From positions 1 through 51,798 of the forward strand of contig JAJZFA010000042.1 of the NCBI GenBank assembly GCA_021805565.1: a DNA stretch of 51,798 bases. Reading direction: 5' to 3'. Below, one piece after another: positions 17,671 through 27,928 of the stretch. Position 1 is the stretch's first letter; each line of letters starts with the position of its first letter. A program made the translations under genes and the position numbers. This DNA is from Pseudomonadota bacterium. GTDB taxonomy: Bacteria > Pseudomonadota > Alphaproteobacteria > Acetobacterales > Acetobacteraceae. The notes under the pieces were generated by a model. That model searched no databases. It saw nothing but the letters and a program-made list of their open reading frames with translations, and was not told the origin of the DNA.

Positions 17671-18608
17671 ACGGTCATATCCCGGTGATGCTGGATGAGG
17701 TTCTGACGGCCCTTCGACCGAGCGATGGCGGCATCTATCTGGATGGCACGTTCGGCGGCGGCGGCTATGCGCGGGCCATCCTGGAACGGGCACGCTGCAC
17801 GCTGTGGGCGATCGACCGCGACCCCGACGCGATCGCGCGCGGGGCCGAACTGGCCGCCCGGTTTCCCGGCCGGCTGCATCTGCTGCACGGCCAGTTCGGC
17901 GAGATGGTCGCACTGCTGGACCGCGCTGGCGTGACGGAACTCGACGGGGTGGTGCTGGATCTCGGCGTGTCGTCGTTCCAGATCGACGATCCCGCCCGCG
18001 GCTTTTCGTTCCGCCACGATGGCCCGCTGGATATGCGCATGGGAAAGCAGGGGACGAGCGCCGCCGATCTGGTGAATACCCTGGCCGAACCGGCGCTGGC
18101 CGACGTCTTGTACGAACTGGGGGAAGAACGCGCGTCCCGCCGGATCGCCCACGCCATCGTCGCCGCGCGCGCCGAAGCCCCGATCGAAACCACGGTTCGG
18201 CTGGCGGAAATCATCCGTTCCGTGCTGCCGCCGGATCGGTCGGGCAATCATCCGGCCACGCGCAGCTTTCAGGCGCTGCGCATAAAGGTTAACGACGAGC
18301 TCGGGCAGATCGAAGCCGCGCTGACGCAGGCCTCCGGTCTTTTGTCCCCCGGCGGGCGGCTGGTGGTTGTCGCGTTCCACAGTCTGGAAGACCGTATTGT
18401 CAAACGGTTCATGAGCGAGGCGTCCGGCCGCTCGGGTTTGCCGTCGCGCCACGATCCGGCCGGATCGATGGCGTCGGCAGCACCCGGCTTTCGTCTGGTA
18501 ACCGTTCGGACCTTGCGTCCCGGCACCCATGAAACAGACCAAAATCCTCGTTCCCGCAGTGCTCGTCTGCGCACGCTCGAACGCATCGGCAAGGGCCGCG
18601 GCACATGA
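17667..18608 (+). CDS. rsmH: 16S rRNA (cytosine1402-N4)-methyltransferase RsmH (MraW)
   Basis: This 313-residue SAM-dependent methyltransferase modifies C1402 in the ribosomal decoding centre. Family sequence is clear throughout: '[15 protein letters not shown]' at the start, the SAM motif '[16 protein letters not shown]', '[19 protein letters not shown]', 'GPLDMRM', '[18 protein letters not shown]' and '[17 protein letters not shown]'. The length is normal. It starts at an ATGA overlap with mraZ and its own end overlaps ftsL by 4 bp. Confidence 0.97.
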   Translation: MNGHIPVMLDEVLTALRPSDGGIYLDGTFGGGGYARAILERARCTLWAIDRDPDAIARGAELAARFPGRLHLLHGQFGEMVALLDRAGVTELDGVVLDLGVSSFQIDDPARGFSFRHDGPLDMRMGKQGTSAADLVNTLAEPALADVLYELGEERASRRIAHAIVAARAEAPIETTVRLAEIIRSVLPPDRSGNHPATRSFQALRIKVNDELGQIEAALTQASGLLSPGGRLVVVAFHSLEDRIVKRFMSEASGRSGLPSRHDPAGSMASAAPGFRLVTVRTLRPGTHETDQNPRSRSARLRTLERIGKGRGT

Positions 18609-19468
18609 TCCGTCCTCTCACTATCGCAACATTCCTGCTGGCCTGCGGTTCAGGTCTCTATCTCTATCAGTCCAAGCACGAGGTGCAGGTCCTGGACCGC
18701 ACGATCGAGCGAACCGTCCGCGATACCGGCGCGCTGCGCGAGCAAAGCCGGCTGCTGGCGGCGGAGTGGACGATGCTGAACGACCCCGAACGCCTGCGGC
18801 AGTTCTCCGACACCTATCTCAGCCTGAAGACGATCGCTCCGTCGCAATTTACCAGCCTCGCCGATCTGGGGAGCCGGCTGCCCGCCCCGCTGCCGGAGGC
18901 GCCGGCGGCGGGCAAAGACGAGCCGGATCTGGTGCCGCCGGTCGCCGATTCCGGATCGCCGGCGTCCGGTACCGGCGGTTCGGTGGCCGCGGCCGATGAC
19001 CTGCCGGTTCCGCCGATACCGGTCGCGATACCCGCGCCGGTTGTCGCGCTGGCGGTTCGGCCAACTGACATGAGACAGGCGGACACAAGGCCAACTGACA
19101 TAAGGCCAGCGGACACAAAGCCTGCCGAGGCGCGGACAATTGACCGGGCAGGTGTTTCTCATCCGGTCGTGGCGGCCGTTCAGGCCCGCCCGGTGGCGGT
19201 GGCCGACTCCAGGCCGGCCGACCGGCACCCGGCGGAACAACGCGTCGCCGACGTCCGGCCAATCGCGGGGTCCGTAACCCATCCCGTCGCTTTGGCGGCG
19301 CAACAGCGGCCGTTGCCCGTCGCGCCGCAGCCGCAAGCGTATCGCCAGCCGGCCCAGACGGCAGCCGAACCTTCGCCGTACGGCGGTTCTCTGCTGGGCA
19401 TGGCGCGCGGGTCGATGCCGCCCACACCGCGTCCGACCCCGGTCAGCGCCACGTACGATTCGAATTGA
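18605..19468 (+). CDS. ftsL: Cell division protein FtsL with long Pro/Ala-rich tail
   Basis: The first ~95 residues look like FtsL: a short N-terminus, one membrane helix ('[18 protein letters not shown]', residues 3-20), then a coiled-coil-forming region ('[20 protein letters not shown]') ending in 'QFTSLADL'. FtsL bridges FtsQ/FtsB and FtsW/FtsI in the periplasm. At 287 residues the protein is more than twice the usual ~100-120. The extra ~190 residues are Pro/Ala/Val-rich and periplasmic by topology, with a decapeptide repeat (RPTDxRxADT) near residues 153-172. Identity rests mainly on its position between rsmH and ftsI and on the N-terminal architecture. Confidence 0.82.
   Translation: MIRPLTIATFLLACGSGLYLYQSKHEVQVLDRTIERTVRDTGALREQSRLLAAEWTMLNDPERLRQFSDTYLSLKTIAPSQFTSLADLGSRLPAPLPEAPAAGKDEPDLVPPVADSGSPASGTGGSVAAADDLPVPPIPVAIPAPVVALAVRPTDMRQADTRPTDIRPADTKPAEARTIDRAGVSHPVVAAVQARPVAVADSRPADRHPAEQRVADVRPIAGSVTHPVALAAQQRPLPVAPQPQAYRQPAQTAAEPSPYGGSLLGMARGSMPPTPRPTPVSATYDSN
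19059..19118 (+). repeat. 30-bp tandem repeat in ftsL tail
   Basis: Two adjacent 30-bp units (19059-19088 and 19089-19118), both starting GGCCAACTGACAT and ending GCGGACACAA, encode the decapeptide RPTDxRxADT. The unit length preserves the reading frame. Confidence 0.85.
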
Positions 19469-19477
19469 AGCAGTGTC

Positions 19478-21535
19478 ATGACCGATCCGGACGATCCCGT
19501 TCCGCCATCCGACTCGCCACCGTTGAATGGCGGCCGGTACGGACGGCCCGCACAGCGCCAGGGGGCCAGCCGGTTCGACGGCGTGCCGCGCATGGAAAAT
19601 GTGCGCGTCACCGCGCCAGACCTCGCGCGCCGGATCGCCCTGGAAAAAACCCGGTCCCGGCTGGTCATCGCCGCCGGCGGGTTCATGGTGCTGTTTTCGG
19701 CGGTGCTGGCGAAGCTGGCGCTGGCCACCATCGTCATGCCGCTGGCGCCGCACCGGGTGGAACGTTCGGTCGCCCAGATCGTGCAGTCCGAACCCCATGC
19801 CTCGATCGAGGCGACGTTGCCGGGCCAGCGCGCCATGATAACCGATCGTAATGGTCAGCCGATGGCGATCTCATTGAATACCGTTTCGCTGTTCGCCGAT
19901 CCAAGGCAGATCGGCGACGCCGCGGACGCGGCGAAGAAGCTGCGCCAGGTGCTGCCGCGGCTCGATCTGGCCGAAACGGTAGAACGCCTCGGGCGCGACA
20001 AGAAGTTCATTTATCTGGCACGCGAAATTACCCCGCGAGAGGAACAGGCGATCAACAACCTGGGCATTCCCGGCGTCGATTTCCAACCCACCCAGCACCG
20101 CCAGTATCCGCTCGGACGCACCGCCGCGCAGGTTCTGGGCGGCGTCGATGTGGACGAAAACGGCTTTGCCGGGGTCGAGAAATATTTCGATCGGCGGCTT
20201 CGCACCAATACCGACCCATTGCGGCTATCGATCGATTTGCAGGTCCAGGCCGCGGTGCGCGAGGAACTCGTGACCGCCATGACGACATTCGAGGCGATCG
20301 GCGGGTGCGGCATCGTGATGGATGTGCGAACCGGCGAGGTGCTGGCCATGGTCAGCCTGCCCGATTACGACGCCAATAGCGTGCGCACGGCGCCGGCCGA
20401 CGATCGTTTCAACCGAGCGGTGGAGGGAACATACGAGCCGGGTAGTACGTTCAAGTTGCAGACAGCGTCGATGGCACTGGACAGCGGGCTGGTTCACATC
20501 TGGGATGAATTCGATGCCTCCCACCCGATTTCCGTCGGCCGCTTCACCATCACCGATTTCGAGGGCAAGCACCGCTGGTTGTACCTGCCGGAAGTGCTAG
20601 CCTATTCGTCCAACCTCGGCGCCGCGCATATCGCGCTGACGATCGGCGGAGAACGCCAGCGGGACTGGCTTAAAGGCATGGGAATGTTCGCGCGCACGGG
20701 GATCGAACTGCCGGAATCGGCGCGTCCCATCGTGCAGCCCGCTTCGGCCTGGAAGGAACTCGTTACCATGACCGTGGGATTCGGCCACGGCATTTCCGTT
20801 ACGCCGCTGCATGTGGTGCGCGGCACCGCCGCCGTCGCCAATGGCGGGCTGCTGGTCCAGCCGACGATGCTGGCGCGCGATCCGGACGAACCGGTCGAAA
20901 GCGTGCGGGTCATGCAGCAATCCACCTCCGACATCATGCGGCGGCTGATGCGGCTGGTGGTGACCGATGGCTTCGGCAAGGCGGCGGAAGTGCCGGGTTA
21001 CTATCCCGGCGGCAAGACCGGCACGGCCGAGAAAGTGCAGGCCCACGGCGGCTACAAAAAACACGCCAACGTCGCCGCTTTCATGAGCGTGTTTCCAATG
21101 AACGCGCCGCGTTACGCCGTTTACATGATGCTGGACGAGCCGCACGGCAACAAAAACACCTATGGTTATGCAACGGCCGGCTGGGTGGTGGCGCCGGCCG
21201 CCGGCAAGGTGATCGCCCGGATCGGGCCGATGCTGGGCATGCTGCCCGATATTCAGGACATGCCCCAGATCAATCAGGCGCTGGCGATTCCGTTGCAGCC
21301 AGGCCGTCCGCCCGGTGCGCCCGCGCATGGTCCCGGACCGGCGCCCTTGGCGGCCGATGTCGCGGTGAAAGCGGCCGGCGGAATGCCTCGTCCGAATCTG
21401 ACCGTGCCGGCAACCATGCTACCGCCCGCCGTCAATCGTCCGGCGCCGGACATCAGGCGGCAGACACAGGCCGTTCCGCCGGCTTCCGTCCGGGTTATGA
21501 CGGTTTCGTCGGCCGCCGCCGATGCGGCTCGCTGA
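19478..21535 (+). CDS. ftsI: Peptidoglycan D,D-transpeptidase FtsI (PBP3)
   Basis: This 685-residue class B penicillin-binding protein crosslinks septal peptidoglycan. A cytoplasmic Pro-rich N-terminus (about 1-65) precedes one membrane helix ('VIAAGGFMVLFSAVLAKLAL'). The dimerisation domain follows ('ITDRNGQPMAISL'), then the transpeptidase domain with the three motifs: the SxxK serine in 'GSTFK' (S323), 'SSN' (377-379) and 'KTGT' (K513). After the fold ends near residue 590 there is a ~95-residue Pro/Ala-rich C-terminal tail, longer than usual. The start is 9 bp after ftsL and the end overlaps murE by 14 bp. Confidence 0.96.
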   Translation: MTDPDDPVPPSDSPPLNGGRYGRPAQRQGASRFDGVPRMENVRVTAPDLARRIALEKTRSRLVIAAGGFMVLFSAVLAKLALATIVMPLAPHRVERSVAQIVQSEPHASIEATLPGQRAMITDRNGQPMAISLNTVSLFADPRQIGDAADAAKKLRQVLPRLDLAETVERLGRDKKFIYLAREITPREEQAINNLGIPGVDFQPTQHRQYPLGRTAAQVLGGVDVDENGFAGVEKYFDRRLRTNTDPLRLSIDLQVQAAVREELVTAMTTFEAIGGCGIVMDVRTGEVLAMVSLPDYDANSVRTAPADDRFNRAVEGTYEPGSTFKLQTASMALDSGLVHIWDEFDASHPISVGRFTITDFEGKHRWLYLPEVLAYSSNLGAAHIALTIGGERQRDWLKGMGMFARTGIELPESARPIVQPASAWKELVTMTVGFGHGISVTPLHVVRGTAAVANGGLLVQPTMLARDPDEPVESVRVMQQSTSDIMRRLMRLVVTDGFGKAAEVPGYYPGGKTGTAEKVQAHGGYKKHANVAAFMSVFPMNAPRYAVYMMLDEPHGNKNTYGYATAGWVVAPAAGKVIARIGPMLGMLPDIQDMPQINQALAIPLQPGRPPGAPAHGPGPAPLAADVAVKAAGGMPRPNLTVPATMLPPAVNRPAPDIRRQTQAVPPASVRVMTVSSAAADAAR

Positions 21536-23006
21536 TATAATGGGCCATTTATTTCCCAACGGCGGTGTGCCGTCCGCCTGGCAGGCGATGGCGCATCTGG
21601 ATATCGCCGGGGTGACAGCCGATAGCCGGACGGTCGTGCCCGGCGATTTGTTCGCCGCGCTGCCGGGGTCGCGCGCCGACGGACGGGCGTTTATCGCCGA
21701 TGCCGTCGCCCGCGGTGCCGTGGCGATCCTGGCGCCGCCGGGGACCGACTGGCCGGCCGGGGTTCCCGAACGGCCGATCGTGATGGACGCCGAACCGCGC
21801 CGCAGTCTGGCACGGATCGCCGCCATTCTGGCGGGACCGCAGCCGGAAACGGTGGTCGCGGTGACGGGCACCAACGGCAAAACCAGCACGGTGGAGTTTA
21901 CCCGTCAGCTTTGGGCATCGGCCGGAGCGAAAGCCGCCAGTCTCGGCACGCTGGGCCTGATCGCACCCGGCTTCGATCCGGGTCCTGGCCTGACAACGCC
22001 CGATCCGGTCAGTCTGGCGGAAACGCTGGCAGGCCTGGCGCGTCATGGGGTGACCAAGGCGGCGATCGAGGCGTCCTCGCACGGGCTGGATCAGTTCCGG
22101 CTGGACGGGGTGCGGCTCGCCGGGGCGGCGTTCACCAACCTGACGCGGGATCATCTGGATTATCACGGCACGCTGGATGCTTACCGGCAGGCCAAGCTGC
22201 GGCTGTTCGATGTGCTGTTGCCGGAAGGCGCGCCGGTTATCGTGCATGCGGAGATGGACGCCGATACGCTGACGGCGCTGCGCGCGATCGCGGCGCGGCG
22301 GCGGCTGGATTTGCGCTCCACCGGCGAAAACGGCACGCGGTTCCGGCTGGTCGGCGCGCGTCCGCGTCCCGATGGGCAGGACCTGACCGTGGAAGCGGAT
22401 GGACAGCGCCGCGACATCGGGCTGGGCCTGCCCGGCCGGTTTCAGGCCGACAACGCACTGGTCGCGGCGGCGCTCGCGGACGCGTTGGGTCTGACCGATG
22501 CCCTGGACCGGCTGCCCACGTTGCGCGGGGTACGCGGCCGGATGGAATGCGTTGTCCGGTTACCGAACGGAGCGGCGGTCTATGTGGACTACGCGCATAC
22601 GCCCGACGCGCTGGAACGGCTGCTGACGGCGCTGCGTCCCCATACAGCGGGCCGCCTGCACGCGATATTCGGCGCGGGCGGCGACCGCGATCGCGGCAAG
22701 CGCCCGCTGATGGGCAAGGCGGTGGCGCGCTATGCCGACGTGGCCATCGTGACCGACGACAATCCGCGCGGGGAGGATCCGGCCGCGATCCGGTCCGCGA
22801 TCATCGCCGCCTGTCCGGGTGCGCGGGAAATCGGCGACCGGGCGCGGGCGATCGAGACGGCGATGAACGACCTCGCCGCCGGCGACGTTCTGGTTGTGGC
22901 CGGAAAGGGACACGAACAAGGACAGATCGTCGGCGGAACCGTGCTGCCATTCGACGATGCGGGCGTCATCCGCCGTTTGGCCGGGTGCCGGGAGCCCGGC
23001 GCGTGA
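21522..23006 (+). CDS. murE: UDP-MurNAc-tripeptide synthetase (meso-DAP adding) MurE
   Basis: This 494-residue Mur ligase adds the third amino acid to UDP-MurNAc-L-Ala-D-Glu. An N-terminal UDP-binding domain ('VTADSRTVVPGDLFAALPG') is followed by the ATP loop 'VTGTNGKTSTVEFTRQ', the central 'SSHGLDQFRLDG' and 'NLTRDHLDYHG', and a C-terminal domain with 'DDNPRGEDP'. DNPR is the established marker for meso-diaminopimelate specificity, so the organism probably has mDAP-type peptidoglycan. It overlaps ftsI by 14 bp and murF by 4 bp. Confidence 0.97.
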   Translation: MRLADIMGHLFPNGGVPSAWQAMAHLDIAGVTADSRTVVPGDLFAALPGSRADGRAFIADAVARGAVAILAPPGTDWPAGVPERPIVMDAEPRRSLARIAAILAGPQPETVVAVTGTNGKTSTVEFTRQLWASAGAKAASLGTLGLIAPGFDPGPGLTTPDPVSLAETLAGLARHGVTKAAIEASSHGLDQFRLDGVRLAGAAFTNLTRDHLDYHGTLDAYRQAKLRLFDVLLPEGAPVIVHAEMDADTLTALRAIAARRRLDLRSTGENGTRFRLVGARPRPDGQDLTVEADGQRRDIGLGLPGRFQADNALVAAALADALGLTDALDRLPTLRGVRGRMECVVRLPNGAAVYVDYAHTPDALERLLTALRPHTAGRLHAIFGAGGDRDRGKRPLMGKAVARYADVAIVTDDNPRGEDPAAIRSAIIAACPGAREIGDRARAIETAMNDLAAGDVLVVAGKGHEQGQIVGGTVLPFDDAGVIRRLAGCREPGA

Positions 23007-24400
23007 CCGCCCCGTTATGGACCGCGAGCGAACTACAGGAAGCGACCGGGGGTACCTTGTCCGCGCTGTTCGCGGCCGGCGGCGTGTCCATCGACACACG
23101 GACCCTGGCACCGGGCGATCTGTTCGTGGCCTTGGCCGGCGACGGACGCGACGGACACGATTTCGTGGCGGATGCGTTCGCCAAGGGCGCGGCCGGTGCG
23201 ATGGTGCATGACGACGTATCGGCGGCAGGGCCGGTATTGCGGGTGGACGATACGCTGGCGGGGCTGGCGCGTTTGGGCGCGTTCGGCCGCGAACGGTTCG
23301 CTGGGCGGATGGTCGCGGTAACCGGCAGCGTCGGCAAGACGACAACGAAGGAAATGTTGCGCGGGGCGCTGTCGGTGTTTGGCAAGACCCATGCGGCGGT
23401 CGCGTCCTACAACAACCACTGGGGCTTGCCGCTGACATTGGCGCGCACGCCGCGCGATGCGGCATACTGCATCGCCGAGATCGGCATGAACCACGCCGGG
23501 GAAATTGCCCCGCTCGCCAATCTGGCCCGGCCGCATGTCGCGCTGATTACCGCGATCGCCAAGGCGCATGTCGGCCATCTCGGTACTATCGAGGCAATCG
23601 CCGACGAAAAGGCTAGCATCGCGCGCGGTCTGGAGCCGAGCGGTATCGTGGTGTTGCCGGCCGACTCCGATCAATTGCCGCGTTTGCGTACTGCTGTGGG
23701 CGATGCCGTCGTGCTGACCTTCGGAACCGATCCAGCGGCGGATGTGCGGCTGACGCGATGGGACGCCGATGCCGAAGGGACGACGATCCACGCCGATATC
23801 GTCGGCCACACGGCATCGCTGCGGCTGAATGCGCCCGGCCCGCACATGGCAATGAACGCGGTCGCCGTTCTGGCCGTGGTTGCGGCGTTCGGCCTGGATC
23901 CGTCGCTGGCGATCGGCGCGCTGGCAACGTTCGCGCCGCTGCCGGGCCGCGGCGATCGGCGGACGATCGCGGTGCGCGGCGGATCGGTGCTGTTGCTCGA
24001 CGAAAGTTACAACGCCAACGGCGCCTCGGTGCGGGCGGCGCTGGAAGTGCTGCGGCTGCAAACCGGCCGGCGGCGCATCGCCGTGCTGGGCGATATGCTG
24101 GAACTGGGCGACGAAGGTCCGGCGGAGCATGCCGGTCTGGCGGATGCGGCGATCGCATCGGCCGACTGCCTGTTCACCTGCGGCCCGCTGATGCGCGCTT
24201 TGTTCGATGCGGTCCCCGCCGGTTTGCGTGGCGCGCATGCCGCGGATTCGTCCGCCCTGGCGCCGATCGTCGCGGCCGGACTCCGGGCGGGCGACGCGAT
24301 CCTGGTGAAAGGCAGCCTGGGCAGCGACATGAAGCGGGTGATCGCGGCGATCGAGGCCTCCGCCCGGATGCCATCCCCTGCCGGCGCCGGAGCGGCCTGA
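23003..24400 (+). CDS. murF: UDP-MurNAc-tripeptide--D-Ala-D-Ala ligase MurF
   Basis: This 465-residue Mur ligase attaches D-Ala-D-Ala to complete the pentapeptide. It shows '[20 protein letters not shown]' in domain 1, the ATP loop '[16 protein letters not shown]', '[14 protein letters not shown]', '[19 protein letters not shown]' and '[17 protein letters not shown]'. The start is the GTG at 23003 in a GTGA overlap with the murE stop, because family sequence ('[16 protein letters not shown]') begins there. The same frame stays open far upstream inside murE, which is a shadow. The stop overlaps the mraY start by 1 bp. Confidence 0.96.
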   Translation: MTAPLWTASELQEATGGTLSALFAAGGVSIDTRTLAPGDLFVALAGDGRDGHDFVADAFAKGAAGAMVHDDVSAAGPVLRVDDTLAGLARLGAFGRERFAGRMVAVTGSVGKTTTKEMLRGALSVFGKTHAAVASYNNHWGLPLTLARTPRDAAYCIAEIGMNHAGEIAPLANLARPHVALITAIAKAHVGHLGTIEAIADEKASIARGLEPSGIVVLPADSDQLPRLRTAVGDAVVLTFGTDPAADVRLTRWDADAEGTTIHADIVGHTASLRLNAPGPHMAMNAVAVLAVVAAFGLDPSLAIGALATFAPLPGRGDRRTIAVRGGSVLLLDESYNANGASVRAALEVLRLQTGRRRIAVLGDMLELGDEGPAEHAGLADAAIASADCLFTCGPLMRALFDAVPAGLRGAHAADSSALAPIVAAGLRAGDAILVKGSLGSDMKRVIAAIEASARMPSPAGAGAA

Positions 24401-25488
24401 TGTTGTACGTTCTGTTCCGGCCGCTCGCCGATGAGTTCATTCTGTTCAACCTGTTTCGCTACATCACCTTTCGCGCCGGGGCCGCCTGCCTGACGGCGCT
24501 GGTGGTCAGTTTCCTGCTGGGGCCGCCGACAATCCGCTGGCTGAAATCGGTGCAGAAACAAGGCCAGCCGATCCGCCTGGACGGACCGGAACGGCATTTG
24601 ATCGAGAAAAAAGGCACGCCGACGATGGGCGGCCTGCTCATTCTGGGCAGTCTGACGATTTCCACGCTGCTGTGGACCGATCCGCGCAATCTGTATGTCT
24701 GGGCAGTGCTGTTCGTCACGCTGGGTTATGGCGCGCTGGGGTTCTGGGACGACTACTTGAAGGTGACCAAGCGCAACACGCGCGGGGTTCCGGGGCGGGT
24801 GAAGCTGATCGTGCAGGCGGCGGTCGGCCTCGGCGCGGCCATCTGGATCGCGTCCCTGGCCCGCGGGCCGCTCGGCACCGCCCTGACCGTGCCCGTGTTC
24901 AAGGAAGTCGTCATCCAACTGGGATGGTTTTTCCCGGTATTCGGCATGCTGGTGATGATGGGCGCGTCCAACGCGGTCAACCTGACCGACGGACTGGACG
25001 GGCTGGCGATCGTGCCGACGATGATCGCCGCCGCGGTGTTCGCGCTGATCGCGTATCTGGTCGGTAACCGGGTTTTCGCCGATTACCTGCAACTGAACCC
25101 GGTCGTGGGCGCTGGCGAACTGACGGTGTTCTGCTCCGCGCTGGTGGGCGCCGGCATGGGATTCTTGTGGTTCAACGCGCCGCCCGCCGCCGTGTTCATG
25201 GGCGATATCGGCGCGCTGGGTCTCGGCGGCGCGCTGGGCGCGGTGGCCATGGTGACGAAGCATGAAATCGTGCTGATGGTCGTCGGCGGCCTGTTCGTGG
25301 TGGAGACGTTGTCGGTCATCATTCAGGTGTTCTGGTATAAACGCACCGGCCGCCGGGTGTTTCTGATGGCGCCGCTGCATCATCATTTCGAGAAAAAGGG
25401 CTGGGCGGAACCGACGATCGTCATCCGGTTCTGGATTATCTCGATGATCCTCGCGCTGGTCGGTTTGGCGACCTTGAAAATCCGATGA
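24400..25488 (+). CDS. mraY: Phospho-MurNAc-pentapeptide-transferase MraY
   Basis: This 362-residue polytopic membrane enzyme makes lipid I from UDP-MurNAc-pentapeptide and undecaprenyl phosphate. About ten hydrophobic segments are visible. Conserved loops include '[13 protein letters not shown]', '[16 protein letters not shown]' (the DD substrate-binding aspartates), '[14 protein letters not shown]', '[15 protein letters not shown]' and the cytoplasmic His motif '[12 protein letters not shown]'. The length is normal. ATG 24400 uses the last base of the murF stop (TGATG). The end overlaps murD by 4 bp. Confidence 0.97.
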   Translation: MLYVLFRPLADEFILFNLFRYITFRAGAACLTALVVSFLLGPPTIRWLKSVQKQGQPIRLDGPERHLIEKKGTPTMGGLLILGSLTISTLLWTDPRNLYVWAVLFVTLGYGALGFWDDYLKVTKRNTRGVPGRVKLIVQAAVGLGAAIWIASLARGPLGTALTVPVFKEVVIQLGWFFPVFGMLVMMGASNAVNLTDGLDGLAIVPTMIAAAVFALIAYLVGNRVFADYLQLNPVVGAGELTVFCSALVGAGMGFLWFNAPPAAVFMGDIGALGLGGALGAVAMVTKHEIVLMVVGGLFVVETLSVIIQVFWYKRTGRRVFLMAPLHHHFEKKGWAEPTIVIRFWIISMILALVGLATLKIR

Positions 25489-26810
25489 CGATTTTTTCCG
25501 AAACGCTGTTCGGCGGCCGGCATTTCGTCGTGGTTGGGCTTGGCAAGAACGGTTTGCCGGCGGTGCTGGCTTTGCGGGCGATGGGCGCCGGCGTGACCGC
25601 ATGGGACGACAACCCAACAGCGCGCGCCGCATTGAACGGTGTGGCCGGCGTGACGGTGCGCGATCCGGCCACCGGATCGTTCGATTTCGCCGCGTTGGTG
25701 CTGTCGCCCGGCATACCGCACCGGTTGCCACAGCCCCATCCGGCGGCGGAGCGGGCGATCGCGGCCGGTGTGCCGATCCTGTCCGATGTGGAACTACTGT
25801 TTCAGGCGGTGCGCGCGTCGGGGTCTCAGGCTAGGTTCGTGGGCATTACCGGGACGAACGGCAAATCGACCACGACCGCGCTGCTGGCCCATATCCTTCA
25901 GCGCGCCGGAATGGCGGTCGCGGCCGGTGCCAATCTGGGGCCGGCCGCCCTGTCGTTGCCTTTGTTACCACATGATGGGGTGTACGTGCTCGAAATGTCC
26001 TCCTATATGTTGGAGCGACTCGGGACAGTACGCTTCGATGCGGCCGTTATGCTCAACCTCAGTTCCGATCATCTGGAACGTCATGGCGACATGAATGACT
26101 ATGCCATGGCCAAGCGCGCGATCTTCGCCCGCCAGCGGGGCGGCGACCTGGCGGTAATCGGTTCCGACGACGCGGAATCGCGCGCCATGGCAGCGTGGCT
26201 GGGTTCTCTCCCCGCCACGGTTGTCCGCGTTTCGGGCGGCGATACGCCGCTGGCAACGGGACCGGCGCTGCCCGGCGCGCATAACGCCCAGAACGCGGCG
26301 GCGGCCACGGCGGTCGCGCGGTTCCTCGGTGTGCCCGACGCCAGAATCGCCGAGGGATTGCGAAGCTTTCCCGGCCTGCCGCATCGGCAGCAGCGCATTG
26401 TCGCGATCGACGGCGTCACGTTCGTCAACGACAGCAAGGCGACCAATGCCGACGCGTCCGAACGGGCGCTGATGTGTTACGACCGGGCGATCTGGATTGC
26501 CGGCGGCATGGCAAAGGAAGGCGGAATCGAGCCGCTGGCCCCGCTGTTCCCGCGCATCGCCCGCGCCATGCTGATCGGCCGCGACGCGCCGGCCCTGGCC
26601 GCCACGCTAACCCGTCACGGGGTGCCGTTCGACCTGGTGGGCACGCTGGAAGCCGCCGTTCCCGCCGCTTTCGCCGCTGCCAAGGCGCATGGCGCGCCAG
26701 TGGTTTTGCTGTCGCCGGCCTGCGCCAGTTGGGATCAGTTCACCGGTTACGACCAGCGCGGCGACCGCTTCGCCGAACTGGCGCGCGGCCTGCAAGCGGG
26801 AGTTGCCTGA
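25485..26810 (+). CDS. murD: UDP-MurNAc-L-alanine--D-glutamate ligase MurD
   Basis: This 441-residue Mur ligase adds D-glutamate. An N-terminal Rossmann segment ('[17 protein letters not shown]') precedes the ATP loop '[16 protein letters not shown]', '[10 protein letters not shown]', '[16 protein letters not shown]' and, in the last domain, '[17 protein letters not shown]' and '[19 protein letters not shown]'. These are standard MurD marks. The ATGA overlap with mraY and TGATG overlap with ftsW fit translational coupling. Confidence 0.97.
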   Translation: MTIFSETLFGGRHFVVVGLGKNGLPAVLALRAMGAGVTAWDDNPTARAALNGVAGVTVRDPATGSFDFAALVLSPGIPHRLPQPHPAAERAIAAGVPILSDVELLFQAVRASGSQARFVGITGTNGKSTTTALLAHILQRAGMAVAAGANLGPAALSLPLLPHDGVYVLEMSSYMLERLGTVRFDAAVMLNLSSDHLERHGDMNDYAMAKRAIFARQRGGDLAVIGSDDAESRAMAAWLGSLPATVVRVSGGDTPLATGPALPGAHNAQNAAAATAVARFLGVPDARIAEGLRSFPGLPHRQQRIVAIDGVTFVNDSKATNADASERALMCYDRAIWIAGGMAKEGGIEPLAPLFPRIARAMLIGRDAPALAATLTRHGVPFDLVGTLEAAVPAAFAAAKAHGAPVVLLSPACASWDQFTGYDQRGDRFAELARGLQAGVA

Positions 26811-27928
26811 TGCCGGCCTTGTCGCGCGCGGACAACTCATTGCTGGGCCGCTGGTGGTGGAGCGTCGATCGCTGGACGCTCGGTGCGATCGGCACCCTGA
26901 TCGGTTTCGGCTACATTATGATGCTGGCCGCCAGCCCGGCGGTGGCGGAGCGCATCGGCACCTCGCGCGAAACGTTCATCCTGAAACAGGTCGTGTTCCT
27001 GGCGCTGGCCGGCTTGATCGTTGTCGGGGTGTCGTTGCTGTCGCCGCGCGACATCAAGCGGCTGGCCATCGCCGGATGCCTGATCGCCCTGACGCTGACC
27101 GCCGCGACGATGGTCATGGGCGTGGAGATCAAAGGCGCCCGGCGCTGGATCTCGTTGCCCGGCATGACGATCCAGCCGAGCGAATTTTTGAAGCCGTGTT
27201 TTGCGATTGTGACGGCGTGGCTGCTGAGCGAAGCCCGCAAGTCGCCGCGTTTTCCCGGCACTTTGCTCGCGTTTGCTGTGTTCGGCCTGATCCTGATGCT
27301 GCTGAAATCTCAGCCGGATATCGGAATGCTCGCGGTCGTAACCGTCGTGTTCCTGGCGCAGTTGTATGTGAACGGCCTGCCATTGGCGCTGGTTGGGGTG
27401 GCCATCGGCATGATCGGCGGCGGAGCGGCGATGGCGTACACGCTGTTTCCGCACGTTCGCAGCCGGGTTACCCGGTTCTGGGACGGAACCGGCGACAATT
27501 ATCAGGTGACCACCGCGCTGGAAGCCTTCGGCAACGGCGGGCTGTTGGGTCGCGGGCCGGGCGAGGGCCACGTCAAGGATATTCTGCCCGATGCGCATGC
27601 CGACTTCGTTTTCGCGGTGGCGGGCGAGGAATTCGGCATGCTGCTGTGCGTCGTCATCCTGGGTATTTTCGCGTTTATCGTGCTGCGCGGGCTACTGCGA
27701 TTGTTGCGCGAGCAGGATTTATTCGTCGTGCTGTCCTGCACCGGGCTGGTGACCGGCTTCGGGCTGCAGGCCTTCGTCAACATGGCCTCCACATTGCGGC
27801 TGATCCCGACCAAGGGGATGACGTTGCCGTTCATTTCCTACGGCGGATCCTCGGTGGTCGCGATCGCGCTGGGCATGGGCATGCTGCTGGCGCTGACCCG
27901 CCGCCGTGGCCGGGACGAGCCGGCATGA
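26810..27928 (+). CDS. ftsW: Septal peptidoglycan glycosyltransferase FtsW
   Basis: This 372-residue SEDS-family membrane protein polymerises lipid II at the septum with FtsI. About ten hydrophobic segments are present. Signature stretches are 'KGARRWISLPGMTIQPSEF', 'KSQPDIGMLAVVTVVFLAQL', 'ALEAFGNGGLLGRGPGEG', 'LPDAHADFVFAVAGEEFG' and 'LRLIPTKGMTLPFISYGGSS'. ATG 26810 shares its A with the murD stop. The end overlaps murG by 4 bp. Confidence 0.97.
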   Translation: MPALSRADNSLLGRWWWSVDRWTLGAIGTLIGFGYIMMLAASPAVAERIGTSRETFILKQVVFLALAGLIVVGVSLLSPRDIKRLAIAGCLIALTLTAATMVMGVEIKGARRWISLPGMTIQPSEFLKPCFAIVTAWLLSEARKSPRFPGTLLAFAVFGLILMLLKSQPDIGMLAVVTVVFLAQLYVNGLPLALVGVAIGMIGGGAAMAYTLFPHVRSRVTRFWDGTGDNYQVTTALEAFGNGGLLGRGPGEGHVKDILPDAHADFVFAVAGEEFGMLLCVVILGIFAFIVLRGLLRLLREQDLFVVLSCTGLVTGFGLQAFVNMASTLRLIPTKGMTLPFISYGGSSVVAIALGMGMLLALTRRRGRDEPA

